64,000 bases of DNA, taken from contig CM063506.1 of the NCBI GenBank assembly GCA_032207245.1, positions 14,348,263-14,412,262 on the forward strand, given 5' to 3'. Shown here in pieces: positions 1 to 10,766 of this stretch. The translations under genes were made by a program, and so were the position numbers. The stretch is from Pardosa pseudoannulata (lineage: Eukaryota; Arthropoda; Arachnida; Araneae; Lycosidae). The notes under the pieces were generated by a model. The model searched no databases and had not been told where the DNA came from. It was given only the letters and a program-made list of their open reading frames with translations. Every line of letters starts with the position of its first letter. Positions within the stretch are counted from its first letter, which is position 1.

Positions 1-850
1 AAAATTAGTCTTATACTTTAAATTGAAATTCTTTAACAAATAAAATCTTTAAAATATAGTCTGATAAAATGTTTTGTTCTAAAGAAACTCATATTTTTTT
101 TTTTATTTAAACGGCGTAATCAAAGTGTGCAGTTGAACTGAGAAAAAAACCTTAATAATGAACGAGGTTTGGATTTAATTTCAAAACCTTCCGTACAAAA
201 GTGAAAAATTGTGCCCTCTTGGAATATAAGCATTCTAAAGAAAGGCATATTGTCAAGTTAACTTTTTCTCAGGGTATTTAAAATTAGTTTTATGCTTTAA
301 ATTAAAGTTCTTTATCAAGTAAGATCTTTAAAATATAGTCTGATAAAATGTTTTGTTCTAAAGAAACTCATATTTTTTTTTATTTAAATGGCGTAATCAA
401 AGTGTGCAGTTGAACTGAGAAAAAACCTTAATAATGAACGAGGTTTGGATTTAATTTCAAAACCTTCCGTACAAAAGTGAAAAATTGTGCCCTCTTGGAA
501 TATAAGCATTCTAAAGAAAGGCATATTGTCAAGTTAACTTTTGGCAGGGTATTTAAATTAGTCTTATACTTTAAATTAAAGTTCTTTAACAAGTAAACTC
601 TTTAAAATATAGTCTGATAACATGTTTTGTTCTAAAGAAACTCATATTTTTTCCATTTAAACTGCGTAATCCAAGCGTGCAGTTGAAATGAGAAAAAAAA
701 AACCTTAATAATGAACGAGGTTTGGATTTAACTTCTTCCTTTAAAAAGTGAAAAATTGTGCCCCCGTGGAATATCAGCATTCTAAAGAAAGGCATATTGT
801 CAAGTTAACTTTTGGCAGGGTATTTAAAATTAGTCATATACTTTAAATCA
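1..850. repeat. 275-bp tandem repeat, three copies
   Basis: Three head-to-tail units begin near 1, 280 and 555, and a fourth start is cut off near 826-850. Each unit has a shared order of landmarks: AAATTAGTCTTATACTTTAAA, TCTGATAAAATGTTTTG, a poly-T run, AATGAACGAGGTTTGG and GGCATATTGTCAAGTTAAC. Copies differ by small indels, mostly in the T and A runs. The window edge truncates the array on the left, so total copy number is unknown. A decayed inverted copy lies near 5571-5935. No coding capacity is seen. Confidence 0.9.
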
Positions 851-1687
851 CACGGACCAAAAATATTCCAGCGCATCCGCCTTACAGAATCATCTCAATT
901 TATTTAGAAGGTCCTATACCAGCGGTGAGACTGGAGTCAACATTATCATCCCATCAATCGAAATAACACGCAAGGTATCTACAACAGCTCTCAAGAGCAC
1001 ACCACATAGATCCACAAAGTTACTCATTATTATATATATTTGAAATTGAGATTAAGTCATCTCTCTCCGTTGTCTCTTTTCTACCTAAATGTTAGGATAT
1101 TATTAATATTAATTTTTGAATAATCTGGCACATAGTGAAAGTTTTGGAGAAGCAAATTTTATCTTAAATCAGATTGTTTGTATATAGATATGTATATAGA
1201 ATAATAATAAATTTGCTTAATTTTATTTTAAACTATAAACCTTGTATGTGTTTATTTTAAGAGTGTAATTTTTGATTTTAATAACTCTTAATTTAGCTTA
1301 TTAGTTTATTTTTTATTTTAAGTCTGTAGTCTCTCAGAACCTGTGGTTGAATTTAAACTTAAATAATCTACACAACGCAACCCAAATAATATTTAGTCTT
1401 TGTGACTAACAAAATAAATAACCACTATAAATTTGATCATAGGTAAATACCTAAATTTAAACGAAAGCTACATGACACCTTGAAGTACCAAATGTTTGGA
1501 ATATAATCATCCTCATTAGAAGAACCCTATTTTTTCGAATCGCTAATCTTTTAGCAATCTTTCCTAGAAGCGGCTATATTATCATTTTTTTCACTACACA
1601 CGTATCACATCAGGCTGAGTAGCTTTTACTTTATCAATTAGGTTTTCGTAAGCATCATTCATCTTTTCATCCGGTTTGAGTAAGAGG
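851..1687. other. AT-rich sequence without identified features
   Basis: I see no gene, tandem structure or recognisable mobile element in this stretch. Confidence 0.6.
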
Positions 1688-1722
1688 TACTGACGGACCT
1701 CTATTTAACGAAGTCGCCAAAC
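1688..1722 (+). mobile_element. possible pogo/Tigger-like terminal repeat remnant
   Basis: The segment TACTGACGGACCTCTATTTA resembles the TA-flanked termini of pogo/Tigger-type elements, which carry a CAGT start and an ACCTCTATNTAACGAA-like stretch. No partner end was found nearby. A similar inverted end (AATAGAGGCTCGACTGTA) occurs at about 6024-6041. This is a resemblance only, and the element is incomplete if real. Confidence 0.25.
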
Positions 1723-1924
1723 CCCAAAATATTAGAGATTTACCTTTTAAAGTAATAACGCAAATTTCAAATTCATAAACAGTAAATATTATTTTGAATA
1801 TAATTAATCACACTTTTGTATACATTAATTTCTATTTGTTTTATTTATTTTACTCATCAATAAGAAATCTACGAAAAACGAAAACGAAGTAAAACGTCCG
1901 GAAAAGGACTGATATAAAATTTAA

Positions 1925-2295
1925 ATTAAAAACGTTAAAATAATTTTAAAAATGTAATAATTTTAAAAACGTTATTGTGCATATTACAGAAAGTAATTTA
2001 TTTAAAAACATTTTATTACCACTTAATTAAACGTTAATTAACGCTTTATTAAATGTTTTAATAATTTATATTAAAAACTTTAAAATAATTTAAAAAACGT
2101 AATAATTTTAAAAATGTTATTGTGTTTATTACAGAAAGTAATTTACTTAAAAACATTTAATTACTGTTTAATTAAACGTTTAAACGTTAATTAACGTTTA
2201 GTTAAACGTTTTAATAATTTTATATTAAAAACGTTAAAATAATTTTTAAAAAGTAATAATTTTAAAAACGTTATCTTGTTTAATACAGAAAATAA
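1925..2295. repeat. about 150-bp AACGTT-rich tandem repeat, 2.4 copies
   Basis: Units begin near 1925, 2070 and 2224. They share ATTAAAAACGTTAAAATAAT, GTAATAATTTTAAAAACGTT and ATTACAGAAAGTAATTTA. The unit itself is dense in AACGTT and TTAATTAA palindromes. It is noncoding. Confidence 0.75.
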
Positions 2296-2452
2296 CTTTA
2301 AACATACTTACCACAAGCATCCTTAATTCTAACTATCTATAAAGTCCGTTATTTTTGTCTCGTTTTTTATTTTTGTTAGAAGAAGCGCTTTCTTTCAAAA
2401 TCTCTCCTGGTTGAAATGTAAAGAATGACAGTGATTTTACTGTTTTCGCCTT

Positions 2453-3252
2453 GGGGTAATTCCATATCAAATCAACACAAGGTTTCTACCTGACCCCCTC
2501 CAATTTTGATTAAATTTGGTATAGTAAGTGACTTCATGGTAATAAAGAAAATCCCCAAATCTTATGTTCAAATAATAATTGGTTTGGGAGTTATAAGGCT
2601 TTAAAGTTGCCAGATTTGTCTAAAAAGTACACTATCGGCATACCTTTAAATTACACTTGCTACTCACCTAATTAAGCTAGAGATATGTGCAAGGTGTTAT
2701 TTTAAACCTTTTTTAATGGGCTTTCATCTGATATACAACACATGATGACTTGAAAAATTTTTTTTAAATTTAAATTTAAATTTAAAATTTAAATTTCTCA
2801 AAAAGCCAAGTTTTTAAAATTTTGAAAAAAAATCTCAAAAATTGCTCATATTATTGTTAATTAATCCTCAAAGTTTCATGTTGGGATCATAATGGGATCA
2901 CAAGCTACAAAAGTTTTTTGTTTGATATATTTACTATTGCAATAACGAAAATGAGAACATGCATTCATTACTTTTAATCTAACTCATCTGTATAGGATGG
3001 CATTAATGTTTACACACTACCTTATCGACATATACTCTAGTAAATAGTACATTTAACATTTGTGAAGATTTTAGAATGAAGAAAAATCATTAAAGTGCAT
3101 TACTTTTGATGGATGGTGCTACTTATTTAGTTGAAACTGGTAGAAAGCTTTGTGTTTTGAGAATTTCTACTTCAGAAAGAATATACATTGGAGTTAAAGG
3201 ATCCATCTTACACATAACATCGGAAATTGGAATCCATAGTATATCTGGCTTA
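2453..3252 (+). repeat. left terminal inverted repeat
   Basis: This arm matches the reverse complement of about 4528-5347 nearly end to end. It includes a run of alternating AAATTT blocks near 2760-2800, mirrored near 4995-5035. The inner boundary is set where similarity stops after ATATCTGGCTT. Confidence 0.85.
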
Positions 3253-3261
3253 TATAGATAT

Positions 3262-4430
3262 AAAAAAAGATGGTGATGGTCCAGATGAGTGAAGGAATGT
3301 CACTTTTACCTCTTCAGAGTTTTTCTCTTCTTTCTCTTAACATAAATGTAAGCCACCAGTTGCAATTATAAACAGCAGTAATATAGCCATTTTTATCAGC
3401 AAATAGAAGCTTTTATTGTGATGCTATCGCAGTTTGCATCAATAAATCTTGTGAAAAGGAAAATGTCTTCTCAAAGACTTTTGTTTTTGATTCTCTGGGT
3501 ATAAAAGCATGATATTTCTGAGTCCCAGGAATTGCAAAAGCATTTTTAAATTGGTCATCTAGAAATATAGCTGTAGAAACATGTTCTTCTTGGGTTGAAA
3601 AACAAAATGTATTCTTGTGATGTTTTCCTGTGCCCTGTTAAAAAGTTGTTGTGGTGTAAGTATTTGATTTTTTATATGGTCATTGTAGGCTTGCTCAAGC
3701 CTACAATGTATACCTCCTACCCCATCACAAGGTCCTTTACCATGAGCTGTTGTCCAAAAATGCCATTCTGCCTCAATGCCAAAATCTTCCTTATGTAAGC
3801 ATAAATTGGCAAAGTTTTTCTTATTTATATATTGTGCAGATGACCCATCTGAGAAATAAAATATTTTCCTTGCACTTTTTTTTAAATTCTGTCTTAAAAA
3901 AAGTAATAAGCTTCTTTTGAAAACAGTAAACTGCTTCTGTATTGGGTCCCAAACAGTCTTAAATTACAATGTAAGTAAAGTGGTCAATTCCAAACTTCCC
4001 TTTGTAATATACAACAAATGGGTGAGTTGTAGATTGAACATTAGTCCAGTGGCAGCTCTGGGCCTCATCCTGTATAACAAATAAGTAATTTTCAGCAAAA
4101 TCAAGAACTACAAACTCTGAATCTTTTGAATTTCCTTTTATATTGTTTATAAATGAATTTTGTTGTTTCACCACAAAGTAATGATAAACTAATACAGACA
4201 TTTTCTCACAAAATAAGTCAATAAATTCTGATGCTGACTTTTGTATTGTTTCTAAAGAGCACCTATCAACAGAAATCCACTGATTGAAAATGACCTTTTC
4301 CACCATATTTTCATCGAATGTTTCATCAAGTATGGTTTTTGATTATGTAGTCCCAGAACATGATGTACACTCTCCCATGTGGCAGCTGACTGATGCTGGA
4401 TTACAAATCATCATAGCAAGGTAGTCCTTG
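3262..4430 (-). pseudogene. decayed transposase-like gene of an uncharacterised DDE-type family
   Basis: Conceptual translation of the minus strand gives ordered blocks typical of a protein family that I know from unannotated arthropod and cnidarian predictions. A CNPASVSCHMGECTSC-like zinc-ligand block lies at about 4408-4360. An open 115-codon stretch at 4306-3959 contains LDFAENYLFVIQDEAQS. Then come YFSDGSSAQY with EAEWHFWTTAHGKGPCDG (about 3870-3740), IPGTQKYHAFIP (about 3535-3500), and YITAVYNCNWW followed by LHSSGPSPSF near 3370-3262. Acidic residues in DFAENY and FSDG are plausible catalytic positions. At least two frame breaks and stops (near 4325 and 3958) make it non-functional. 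The gene sits centrally between the inverted repeats, which fits a self-encoded transposase. Superfamily assignment is uncertain. Confidence 0.75.
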
Positions 4431-4527
4431 TATGTGTTAATTTTTCCATGTGTTAATGGAAGCTAATTTGGTATTTTATAGCTTGTGATCCCATTATAAT
4501 CCCAATGTACTATGTCACAATGTATGA

Positions 4528-5347
4528 AGCCAGATGTACTATGAATTCCAATTTCAGATGTTATGTGTAAGGTGAATCCTTTAACTCTAACAGGACCAAT
4601 GTATATTCTTTCTGAAGTAGAAATTCTCAAAACACATAAAGCTTTCTATCAGTTTCAACTAAATAAGTAGCACCATCCATCAAAAGTAATGCACTTTAAT
4701 GATTTTTCTTCATTCTAAAATCTTCACAAATGTTAAATGTACTATTTACTAGAGTATATGTTGATAAGGTAGTGTGTAAACATCAATGACATCCTATACA
4801 GATGAGTTAGATTAAAAGTAATGAATGCATGTTCTCATTTTCGTTATTGCAATTGTAAATATATCAAACAAAAAACTTTTGTAGATTGTGATCCCATTAT
4901 GATCCCAACATGAAACTTTGAGGATTAATTAACAATAATATGAGCAATTTTTGAGATTTTTTTCAAAATTTTAAAAACTTGGCTTTTTGAGAAATTTAAA
5001 TTTTAAATTTAAATTTAAATTTAAATTTAAAAAAAATTTTCAAGTCATCATGCTGTATATCATATGAAAGCACATTAAAAAAGGTTTAAAATAACACCTT
5101 GCACATATCTCTAGCTTAATTAGGTGAGTAGCAAGTGTAATTTAAAGGTATGCCGATAGTGTATTTTTTAGACAAATCTGGCAACTTTAAAGCCTTATAA
5201 CTCCCAAACCAATTATTATTTGAACATAAGATTTGGGTATTTTCTTTATTACCATGAAGTCACTTACTATACCAAATTTAATCAAAATTGGAGGGGGTCA
5301 GGTAGAATTTGTTCTAAAATTGTGTTGATTTCACATGGAATAACCCC
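4528..5347 (-). repeat. right terminal inverted repeat
   Basis: This is the mirror of 2453-3252. The transposase reads away from this arm, so it would hold the promoter side of the element. A further partial copy of an arm motif (TGTGATCCCATTATAATCCC) lies just inside the arm at about 4485. Confidence 0.85.
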
Positions 5348-5570
5348 TTGCTAAACAATTTCAAAGATATGTCTTCATAAAATGTGTTAAAATGTAAGTT
5401 TGAAATGTCCAAAAAAAAATTGAGAAATAGGGAAAAAATAGATTAGTAACAGAAAATGTTCGTTAAATAGAAAATGCATTCGCTGTTGGGAACGATATAC
5501 TTTTCTCAATAATGTCTATATTTCATAGAGCGTATTTTTTTTAAACTTTTGTACGCAATTATTTAGAAGT

Positions 5571-5935
5571 CAACCTCGTTCATTGTTAAGATTTTTATGC
5601 AGCTCATCTGCACAATTGGGCTATACAGTTTACTTGATAGCGTGCATTTGTTTGTTTGGTTTACAGTGCTACGGTCTACCTTTTGCAACACGAGGGCTAA
5701 TGTGACCGGGATCTACAGATTAAAGTCGATTCCGAACGGATACGAACATCCATGCCACTGTGGGATTCGGAAGAACGAACTCCGGTACCGAAGGTCAGCA
5801 CCCTAACCAATCGGCCATTGTTCGGCCTTGATGGTGTGAGGTCAAAACACACCAAAACTTTAGGTCAAAACATTTTATCAGACTGCATAACTATTTTACA
5901 TGTTAAAGATCTTTAATTTACAGCACAATACTTAT
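5571..5935 (-). repeat. decayed inverted copy of the 275-bp repeat, split by a SINE
   Basis: ACCTCGTTCATTGTTAAG at about 5575 is the reverse complement of the AATGAACGAGGT part of the repeat at 1-850. CATTTTATCAGACTGCATA with TTAAAGATCTTTAA (about 5868-5920) corresponds to the TCTGATAAAATG part. The material between them is the SINE at 5645-5826. Confidence 0.55.
5645..5826 (-). mobile_element. tRNA-derived SINE, family A, with target-site duplication
   Basis: Read on the minus strand the element starts CGAACAATGGCCGATTGGTT (a box A-like segment). It continues GGTACCGGAGTTCGTTC, a central GTTCGTATCCGTTCGGAATC and ends CACTGTAAACCAAACAAAC. It is flanked by 12-bp direct repeats CTTGATAGCGTG (5633-5644) and CTTGATGGTGTG (5827-5838), with two mismatches. 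Length is 182 bp. It interrupts an inverted copy of the 275-bp repeat. Confidence 0.85.
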
Positions 5936-6242
5936 TTTAAGTACCCAACCAAAAGTTATTGACTTACTAGTAATATTTTACAAATAAATTAAAACGTTCT
6001 TGGTTCCAAAAAAATTTTTGCAAAATAGAGGCTCGACTGTATTTTATATATCCAAACTCTGAGGAAGTGACCAGTAAGTTTTAATAAAAACAAGACATTT
6101 TTTCTCTGAATGTCAGTCACGCCAAAGTTGTGAGGGAACTGAGTAAAAGGCATGTTTACGTAATTAATTATGCAGTTATCTCTGAAAAACGGACCCCAAT
6201 TGCTCGGGCCGGAGAACTGAAGAAATACCGGTGCAAACTGCA
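5936..6242. other. unassigned sequence, with a pogo-like inverted end
   Basis: A minus-strand open frame of 139 codons spans 5989-6408, but its product resembles nothing I know and it crosses a likely element boundary at 6243. An AATAGAGGCTCGACTGTA end at about 6024-6041 resembles a pogo-type terminus. Confidence 0.35.
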
Positions 6243-6848
6243 CCCCAGATAGCATGCGCACTTGCATGTTTAACTTTCCGGATAATATCTTGTTATAACG
6301 AATTTGACGTGACAAACTTGCAGCAAAATTCCTGCAAGGAAGACGGAACTTAAAGTGACCAATTCTTTTCAAAGTTATTTTCCTGCAAAACTGTGGCAAC
6401 ACTTTCATGACAGCCTTTAAGCAAGCGAAAATTCTAATGTAGCCTCCATACTATGGCCACTTCCTGATGGTGACCATGGACGATGGTTGACGGGTTGCAT
6501 CCCCACGCTGGGCCACTAAATGAGCCGAGCTCGTGGATTAGTCCATACGGTCTACTGCGCACTTTAGTTGCGTATCTGGCTGCCTTTGATCTTTGGAGAA
6601 AAACCGCCTCCGAAGCCATCGTCCGCCAAGGCTATTTTGTCGTCTGCCACCATCGACCACGATTATCCATACCTCCTCCAGACGGTGGTAATGGCTTGTA
6701 GTGGACCATAGTGGGGAGGGTTCTTTAGACTTGCTGCAGTCTTGTTTCAAACTTGCAGACTTGTCATGCTGAACTTGTTGCAAGTTTTGAAGGCTTGAAA
6801 ATCAAGACCCCTTCAAGTTCGCTGCAAACTAAATTTGCTATCTGGGAC
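6243..6848. mobile_element. candidate non-autonomous inverted-repeat element
   Basis: The left edge CCCAGATAGCA (6243) is matched by TGCTATCTGGG (ending about 6848). Just inside both ends are sub-motifs of the type CTTGCAGCAA and CTTGCTGCAG. The interior is more GC-rich than its surroundings. It contains a block (about 6445-6720, GGCCACTTCCTGATGGTGAC) that loosely resembles 61276-61320. No target-site duplication could be fixed, so the boundaries are tentative. Confidence 0.35.
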
Positions 6849-7772
6849 AGTTTACATAATTTATCGTTCAGTTATGACGTCACATGGGAAAACTGCACAG
6901 TATAACAGCTAGTGTATGGGTAGATTAAGATATGATATATTAATGAGTAATTAACTTAAAACGAGAGTGACATTGACCCGAGCTTGCCGTTGCATTTTTT
7001 AGTGAGGTGCTATAAAGTTAACGTTAACAGAATATCTCAAGGCTTTTGTTAGACAGAGAACCAAGAATATAAACTTCATATTATTCAAAAAGAACATGTT
7101 GAGTTCTGATGTTTACATTTCAAAAATAATGAGCAGGGAATACAAAAGTACCTCATAAACTTATAGCAGTCTTATTTGTTATGCTTAAATGGCAAAACTG
7201 AAAAAAAAAATTAAGTATATAATAACAGTTTTTCAAAGAGCTTGCCGAAACAATGTTATTTTAACCACGGAAAAGTTTATTAATATATGCGAGATTTGGA
7301 GCCCAATATTCTATTCTTTGTAAAAATATAAATTTTATTGTTCCTTTTAAAAACACTTCCTTTTAATCTTACTTCATTACATTCACTATCGCACCTTCTT
7401 TTAATAAGTTTCTTATTTATACAAGAATACATGCTGGTACTTAGTTCTTTCCTAGGAGAAGAAATTTCCATTTCATTCATTTATTATAAAAAGAAAAATT
7501 ATAGGACAGTAGAAAAGATTTTTCTTGGAAAAGGAGACTCCAGCGCTAGGCACATTCCTAACTTTGTATATATAAATGTATGTATACAGTGATAAGTCAT
7601 TTATACGCGAGGTCTTTTTAAATAAATAAATGTGGATTAAATTTTTAAATTCTTTTAATAAATAATTTTTATTTAGCGATAGCCATTTTTTAACGTAAGA
7701 GCTAATTAGATCGCATCCTACTGCTTAAAGCCCATTTCAAACTGTTACGAATATTCATATACTAGTATATAG
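6849..7772. other. AT-rich sequence without identified features
   Basis: Open frames here are short and overlap on opposite strands. None looks like a known protein. Confidence 0.5.
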
Positions 7773-7788
7773 CCCGTCATATGACGGG
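7773..7788. other. perfect 16-bp palindrome
   Basis: CCCGTCATATGACGGG reads the same on both strands, in otherwise AT-rich DNA just after ACTAGTATATAG. It may be a chance or transposon-derived palindrome. Confidence 0.7.
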
Positions 7789-7817
7789 ATCAATAAAATT
7801 TTAATTTTCCACAATTG

Positions 7818-7930
7818 TAAAGTACCTTTGCAACAAAACCCTTTACCCTTGCAACAAAAAATAATCGATGATTAAATTTAAAATTACTTTACCCTTGCAA
7901 TAAAAAATAATCGAGGATTAAATTTAAATG
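7818..7930. repeat. short tandem duplication
   Basis: Two copies of a unit of about 55-60 bp contain TTTACCCTTGCAA, AAAAATAATCGA and GATTAAATTTAAA. Confidence 0.6.
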
Positions 7931-8485
7931 TGGTCAACCATATGTGGTCGTGGCCCTCTAGTTTGAAACCCCTGATATTAGCAATGAGATAAGAATCAAC
8001 GAACTTCAGTACACTTCTACCTATATTTCCCTAGCTTTTTAATACTCATGTATTTACATTTTTCCCTGTTAATGTATTCATACTCTTAATGGTGTAATTC
8101 AAGCTTTTAATTCATGTCTACCTGACGTTGTCAGTGCCAGCAGAAAGCAAACTTAAAATTTCGCGATATCTCTCTAATCAACTTCATTCACTTTCGTCTC
8201 CTAATTAATGTCTAGTCTGAAACTGCCTATAAAATAGGTTAGTGATACTTTCTCAACTCTGGGAAACTCATTTTATTTTTCTTCATCAGCTATCAGCCTA
8301 GAAGAAACCTTCCGTTAATGATTGCTATGTAATTCGATCACAGATTTTTCTGATAAAGGCTTATCTGTTTTACGGAATGTTTAAGAAAATCAAATAAAAA
8401 AGATCAGAAATAAAAGATTTTAAAAATTATCTCCAGTATCTAAACTTCATTTGAATACAGATTTTTTTTATTAGAAAATGATAAA
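7931..8485. other. unassigned sequence
   Basis: No supported feature. Confidence 0.5.
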
Positions 8486-8511
8486 TTATTATTATTATTA
8501 TTATTATTATG
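8486..8511. repeat. (ATT)n microsatellite
   Basis: A perfect run of ATT triplets of about 26 bp. Confidence 0.9.
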
Positions 8512-8754
8512 AATGAAATATGAGGCTCTTAATTTATGTAATAAAAAATGGCTTAAAATATTTTTCAACCAACATTTATCTTCAGTGACACAGCCTATAC
8601 TTTTAGACATCATCAAATGTGATTTAATCCTTAATTTGACGAGATGTTTTTTCAAATATTTTTTAATTTCTGTTATTTTCCCATGTCTGTATAGACATTA
8701 GGATCTCTGTAAAATAAAAAAAATATATCATTTTCCATTTTTGAGATAATTAAG

Positions 8755-9085
8755 GCCCGCTGTGGCGGACACTGACAATTATGTTATATAGTAGTTATAC
8801 ATGTCCGGTGTAGTGGCCAGACTTAGCCAAATTAAGGTTTAATACTTGATAATAGTTGATAGCGTTAAGGTTTTATCACAGATCAACCTATATGTGCCAA
8901 TTATGACTGACTGACAATATGTGGCAATCAACCTATATGTGTCAATTACTGACAATTATGTTATATAGTAGTTATAAATATACATGTCCGGTGTAGTGGC
9001 CAGACTTAGCCAAATTAAGGGTTAATACTAGATAATAGTTGAAATCTTTAAAGTTTTATCACAGATCAACCTATATGTGCTGAAA
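8755..9085. repeat. tandem duplication carrying a piggyBac-like end motif
   Basis: Two units (about 8769-8907 and 8947-9080) share ACAATTATGTTATATAGTAG, TGTCCGGTGTAGTGGCCAGA, CTTAGCCAAATTAAGG and TCACAGATCAACCTATATGT. The CTTAGCCAAATTAAGG part next to GGTTAA equals the terminus of the small TTAA-flanked element at 13617-13834. A related element end may therefore have been caught in the duplication. Confidence 0.7.
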
Positions 9086-9273
9086 AAGGAACGGGTTTAA
9101 ATTACGATTCTGTTTCCTGGTGAAGAATGCAAGCATTTTCCATGAGGTAGCGAAAAAGTTTTAACTGATTTATTTTGGTTCCGGTTGGAGTGTAATAAGG
9201 TATTTAATCAGTTGTTTCACACAAGTTTCTATCACACGAAAAACCCGCTGTTGCTTCTTCGTGAAAAGGAATC
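9086..9273. other. unassigned sequence
   Basis: No feature recognised. Confidence 0.5.
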
Positions 9274-9277
9274 TTAA

Positions 9278-9912
9278 CCCTCTAAGCGGTTCGCACTTAC
9301 AATTCCGCCAAACCGATGATGTCTTCAAAGCGGTTGTCACGTACAATTTTCGACCTCCAAAAACGTTCCGAAATGGATGTAGTATACATTTCTGTCAGTG
9401 TTTGAGGTAGGAGGGTCAGGTCGATTGTTTAGAAACTGCATCCCTCTTTGACTGACATTTATTGAGGGATGCACCCCGACTCCCTGAGGCACAAAGACGC
9501 TGATAGCTTTTCATGGCTTTGTAAATCTCTATTTCGAAGTATTTCGTTTGCGGTAACAGATGTATCTCTAATTGCACCACTTTAAGAAAATTATTTATAT
9601 TTTTTTACGAAAGTTATCCAAGATATTAAAGAATATTTTTATTTGTACTTTTTGAATCCATTATTTCTTATGGGATGATCTTCGAGACTTGGCGAGATTT
9701 ATGTGTATTGAAAATAAACAATCTATAATATCTATTTATATATCTATTTATAACCTTAAGTAAAGGGACAGTAACGAGGGTGGGTTTCCCGTATTCCATT
9801 CTAGTAGACAAAGGGTGAAGTAAAAATCATGAAACGCTTTGGCCATTGACAGAATAAAACTTTAGCGTATTTTTTGGAGACTTTTTTTAATCGGTGTGTT
9901 CCACTAGGAGGG
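9278..9912. mobile_element. piggyBac-like non-autonomous element (635 bp) with TTAA targets
   Basis: The left edge TTAA-CCCTCTAAGCGGTTCGCAC (TTAA at 9274-9277) and the right edge, inverted TTAA-CCCTCCTAGTGGAACACAC (TTAA at 9913-9916), form imperfect terminal repeats. A CCCT start next to a duplicated TTAA is the signature of the piggyBac superfamily. No transposase frame is present, so it would have depended on a partner in trans. Confidence 0.65.
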
Positions 9913-10020
9913 TTAAAATGAATCTGTTGCTTTTTCAATGTGTACAAGATGACGCATGATAAGACCTTTAGACTGAAAAATTAATAAATCAGATTTGTCA
10001 AAGAAATATATATTGAAACA

Positions 10021-10560
10021 GTACTGTAATAACCACCCCACTCCGGGGGCCATGATGTAATAACATCCTGTTTTGGGGCGCTATACTTGCGTGGAACCTG
10101 CTCGCCTACTTTACTGGGGCAGGTATGTTCGTAGATCGCCGCTGGGACTCATAAAATCACCTCCGAAAACTTTTAGGACAACAATTAACATTCATTTACA
10201 AAACTTACCGAAAATTCAAGTGTAGAACAGAATAAACACAGTTCTGAATCTCTGAGCTTATTCTATCCAGATTATATGGCTGAGTGTGTCGTATCCAGAA
10301 TAAAACCGTCGTGTTCTCACACATGAAAGCGATGTCTTTCAGTCGCTAGCTCTATTGACTCTATGAACTCTCACTGCCCTCTTCCAGATCTTCTCTCCCT
10401 CCTCCGAGGGGGTTCAGCATTCTCGAAACTTGATCCCTTCCGAAAAGAGGAGTCCTCCCTTCCAGATGTACTGCCGGCCTGCAAAAACACCAACAAACAA
10501 GAAACCTTATCTGCCCCATTTGCCGACCATCTCCTATTTCCCTAAGGAACGCCGGGTGGA
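10021..10560. other. GC-rich block, possibly LTR-derived
   Basis: This stretch is far more GC-rich than the flanks and has C/T-rich segments (about 10370-10460). It begins near TGTAATAACCACCCC. A 60-codon frame here has no recognisable motif. Retroelement LTR origin is a guess, because no matching end was found. Confidence 0.25.
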
Positions 10561-10766
10561 AGGGGTCAACGGGGGCGATTTTGCAGTTATCAAGAAAGGC
10601 TGAACACTGGTTGTGCGCTCCAAATTTCTTACATGAACATTTAGTTTGTATTTGATTTTTCTACCTTCACGACTAAGAGTTTTTAAAACACTATCTATAA
10701 TAATGTAAAGCATTAATACAAGTTTTTTCCTAACACAGCTGTAATTAGAGGCACTATATGCCTTTA

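Larger units (their letters stand above)
2453..5347 (-). mobile_element. DNA transposon with about 800-bp terminal inverted repeats
   Basis: Two long arms are reverse complements of each other: 2453-3252 and about 4528-5347. Both outer ends read GGGGTNATTCCATNTSAAAT inward. Arm landmarks such as CCCCCTCCAATTTTGATTAA and TAATTAAGCTAGAGATATGT recur in mirrored order. The centre (3253-4527) carries a decayed transposase on the minus strand. The arms differ by scattered substitutions and a 9-bp indel, so insertion is not recent. No clear target-site duplication is visible; the flanks share only TT. The combination of very long inverted repeats and a short single-gene centre is like several cut-and-paste superfamilies, and I cannot assign one. 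Confidence 0.85.

Noticed and set aside
3595..3798. 67-codon plus-strand frame inside the long-inverted-repeat transposon
   Set aside because: It is antisense to the recognisable transposase blocks on the minus strand.
5989..6408. 139-codon minus-strand frame
   Set aside because: It crosses the probable left edge of an inverted-repeat element and shows no motif.
8513..8701. Small host gene candidate near the (ATT)n repeat
   Set aside because: The frames on both strands are short, AT-driven and without motifs.
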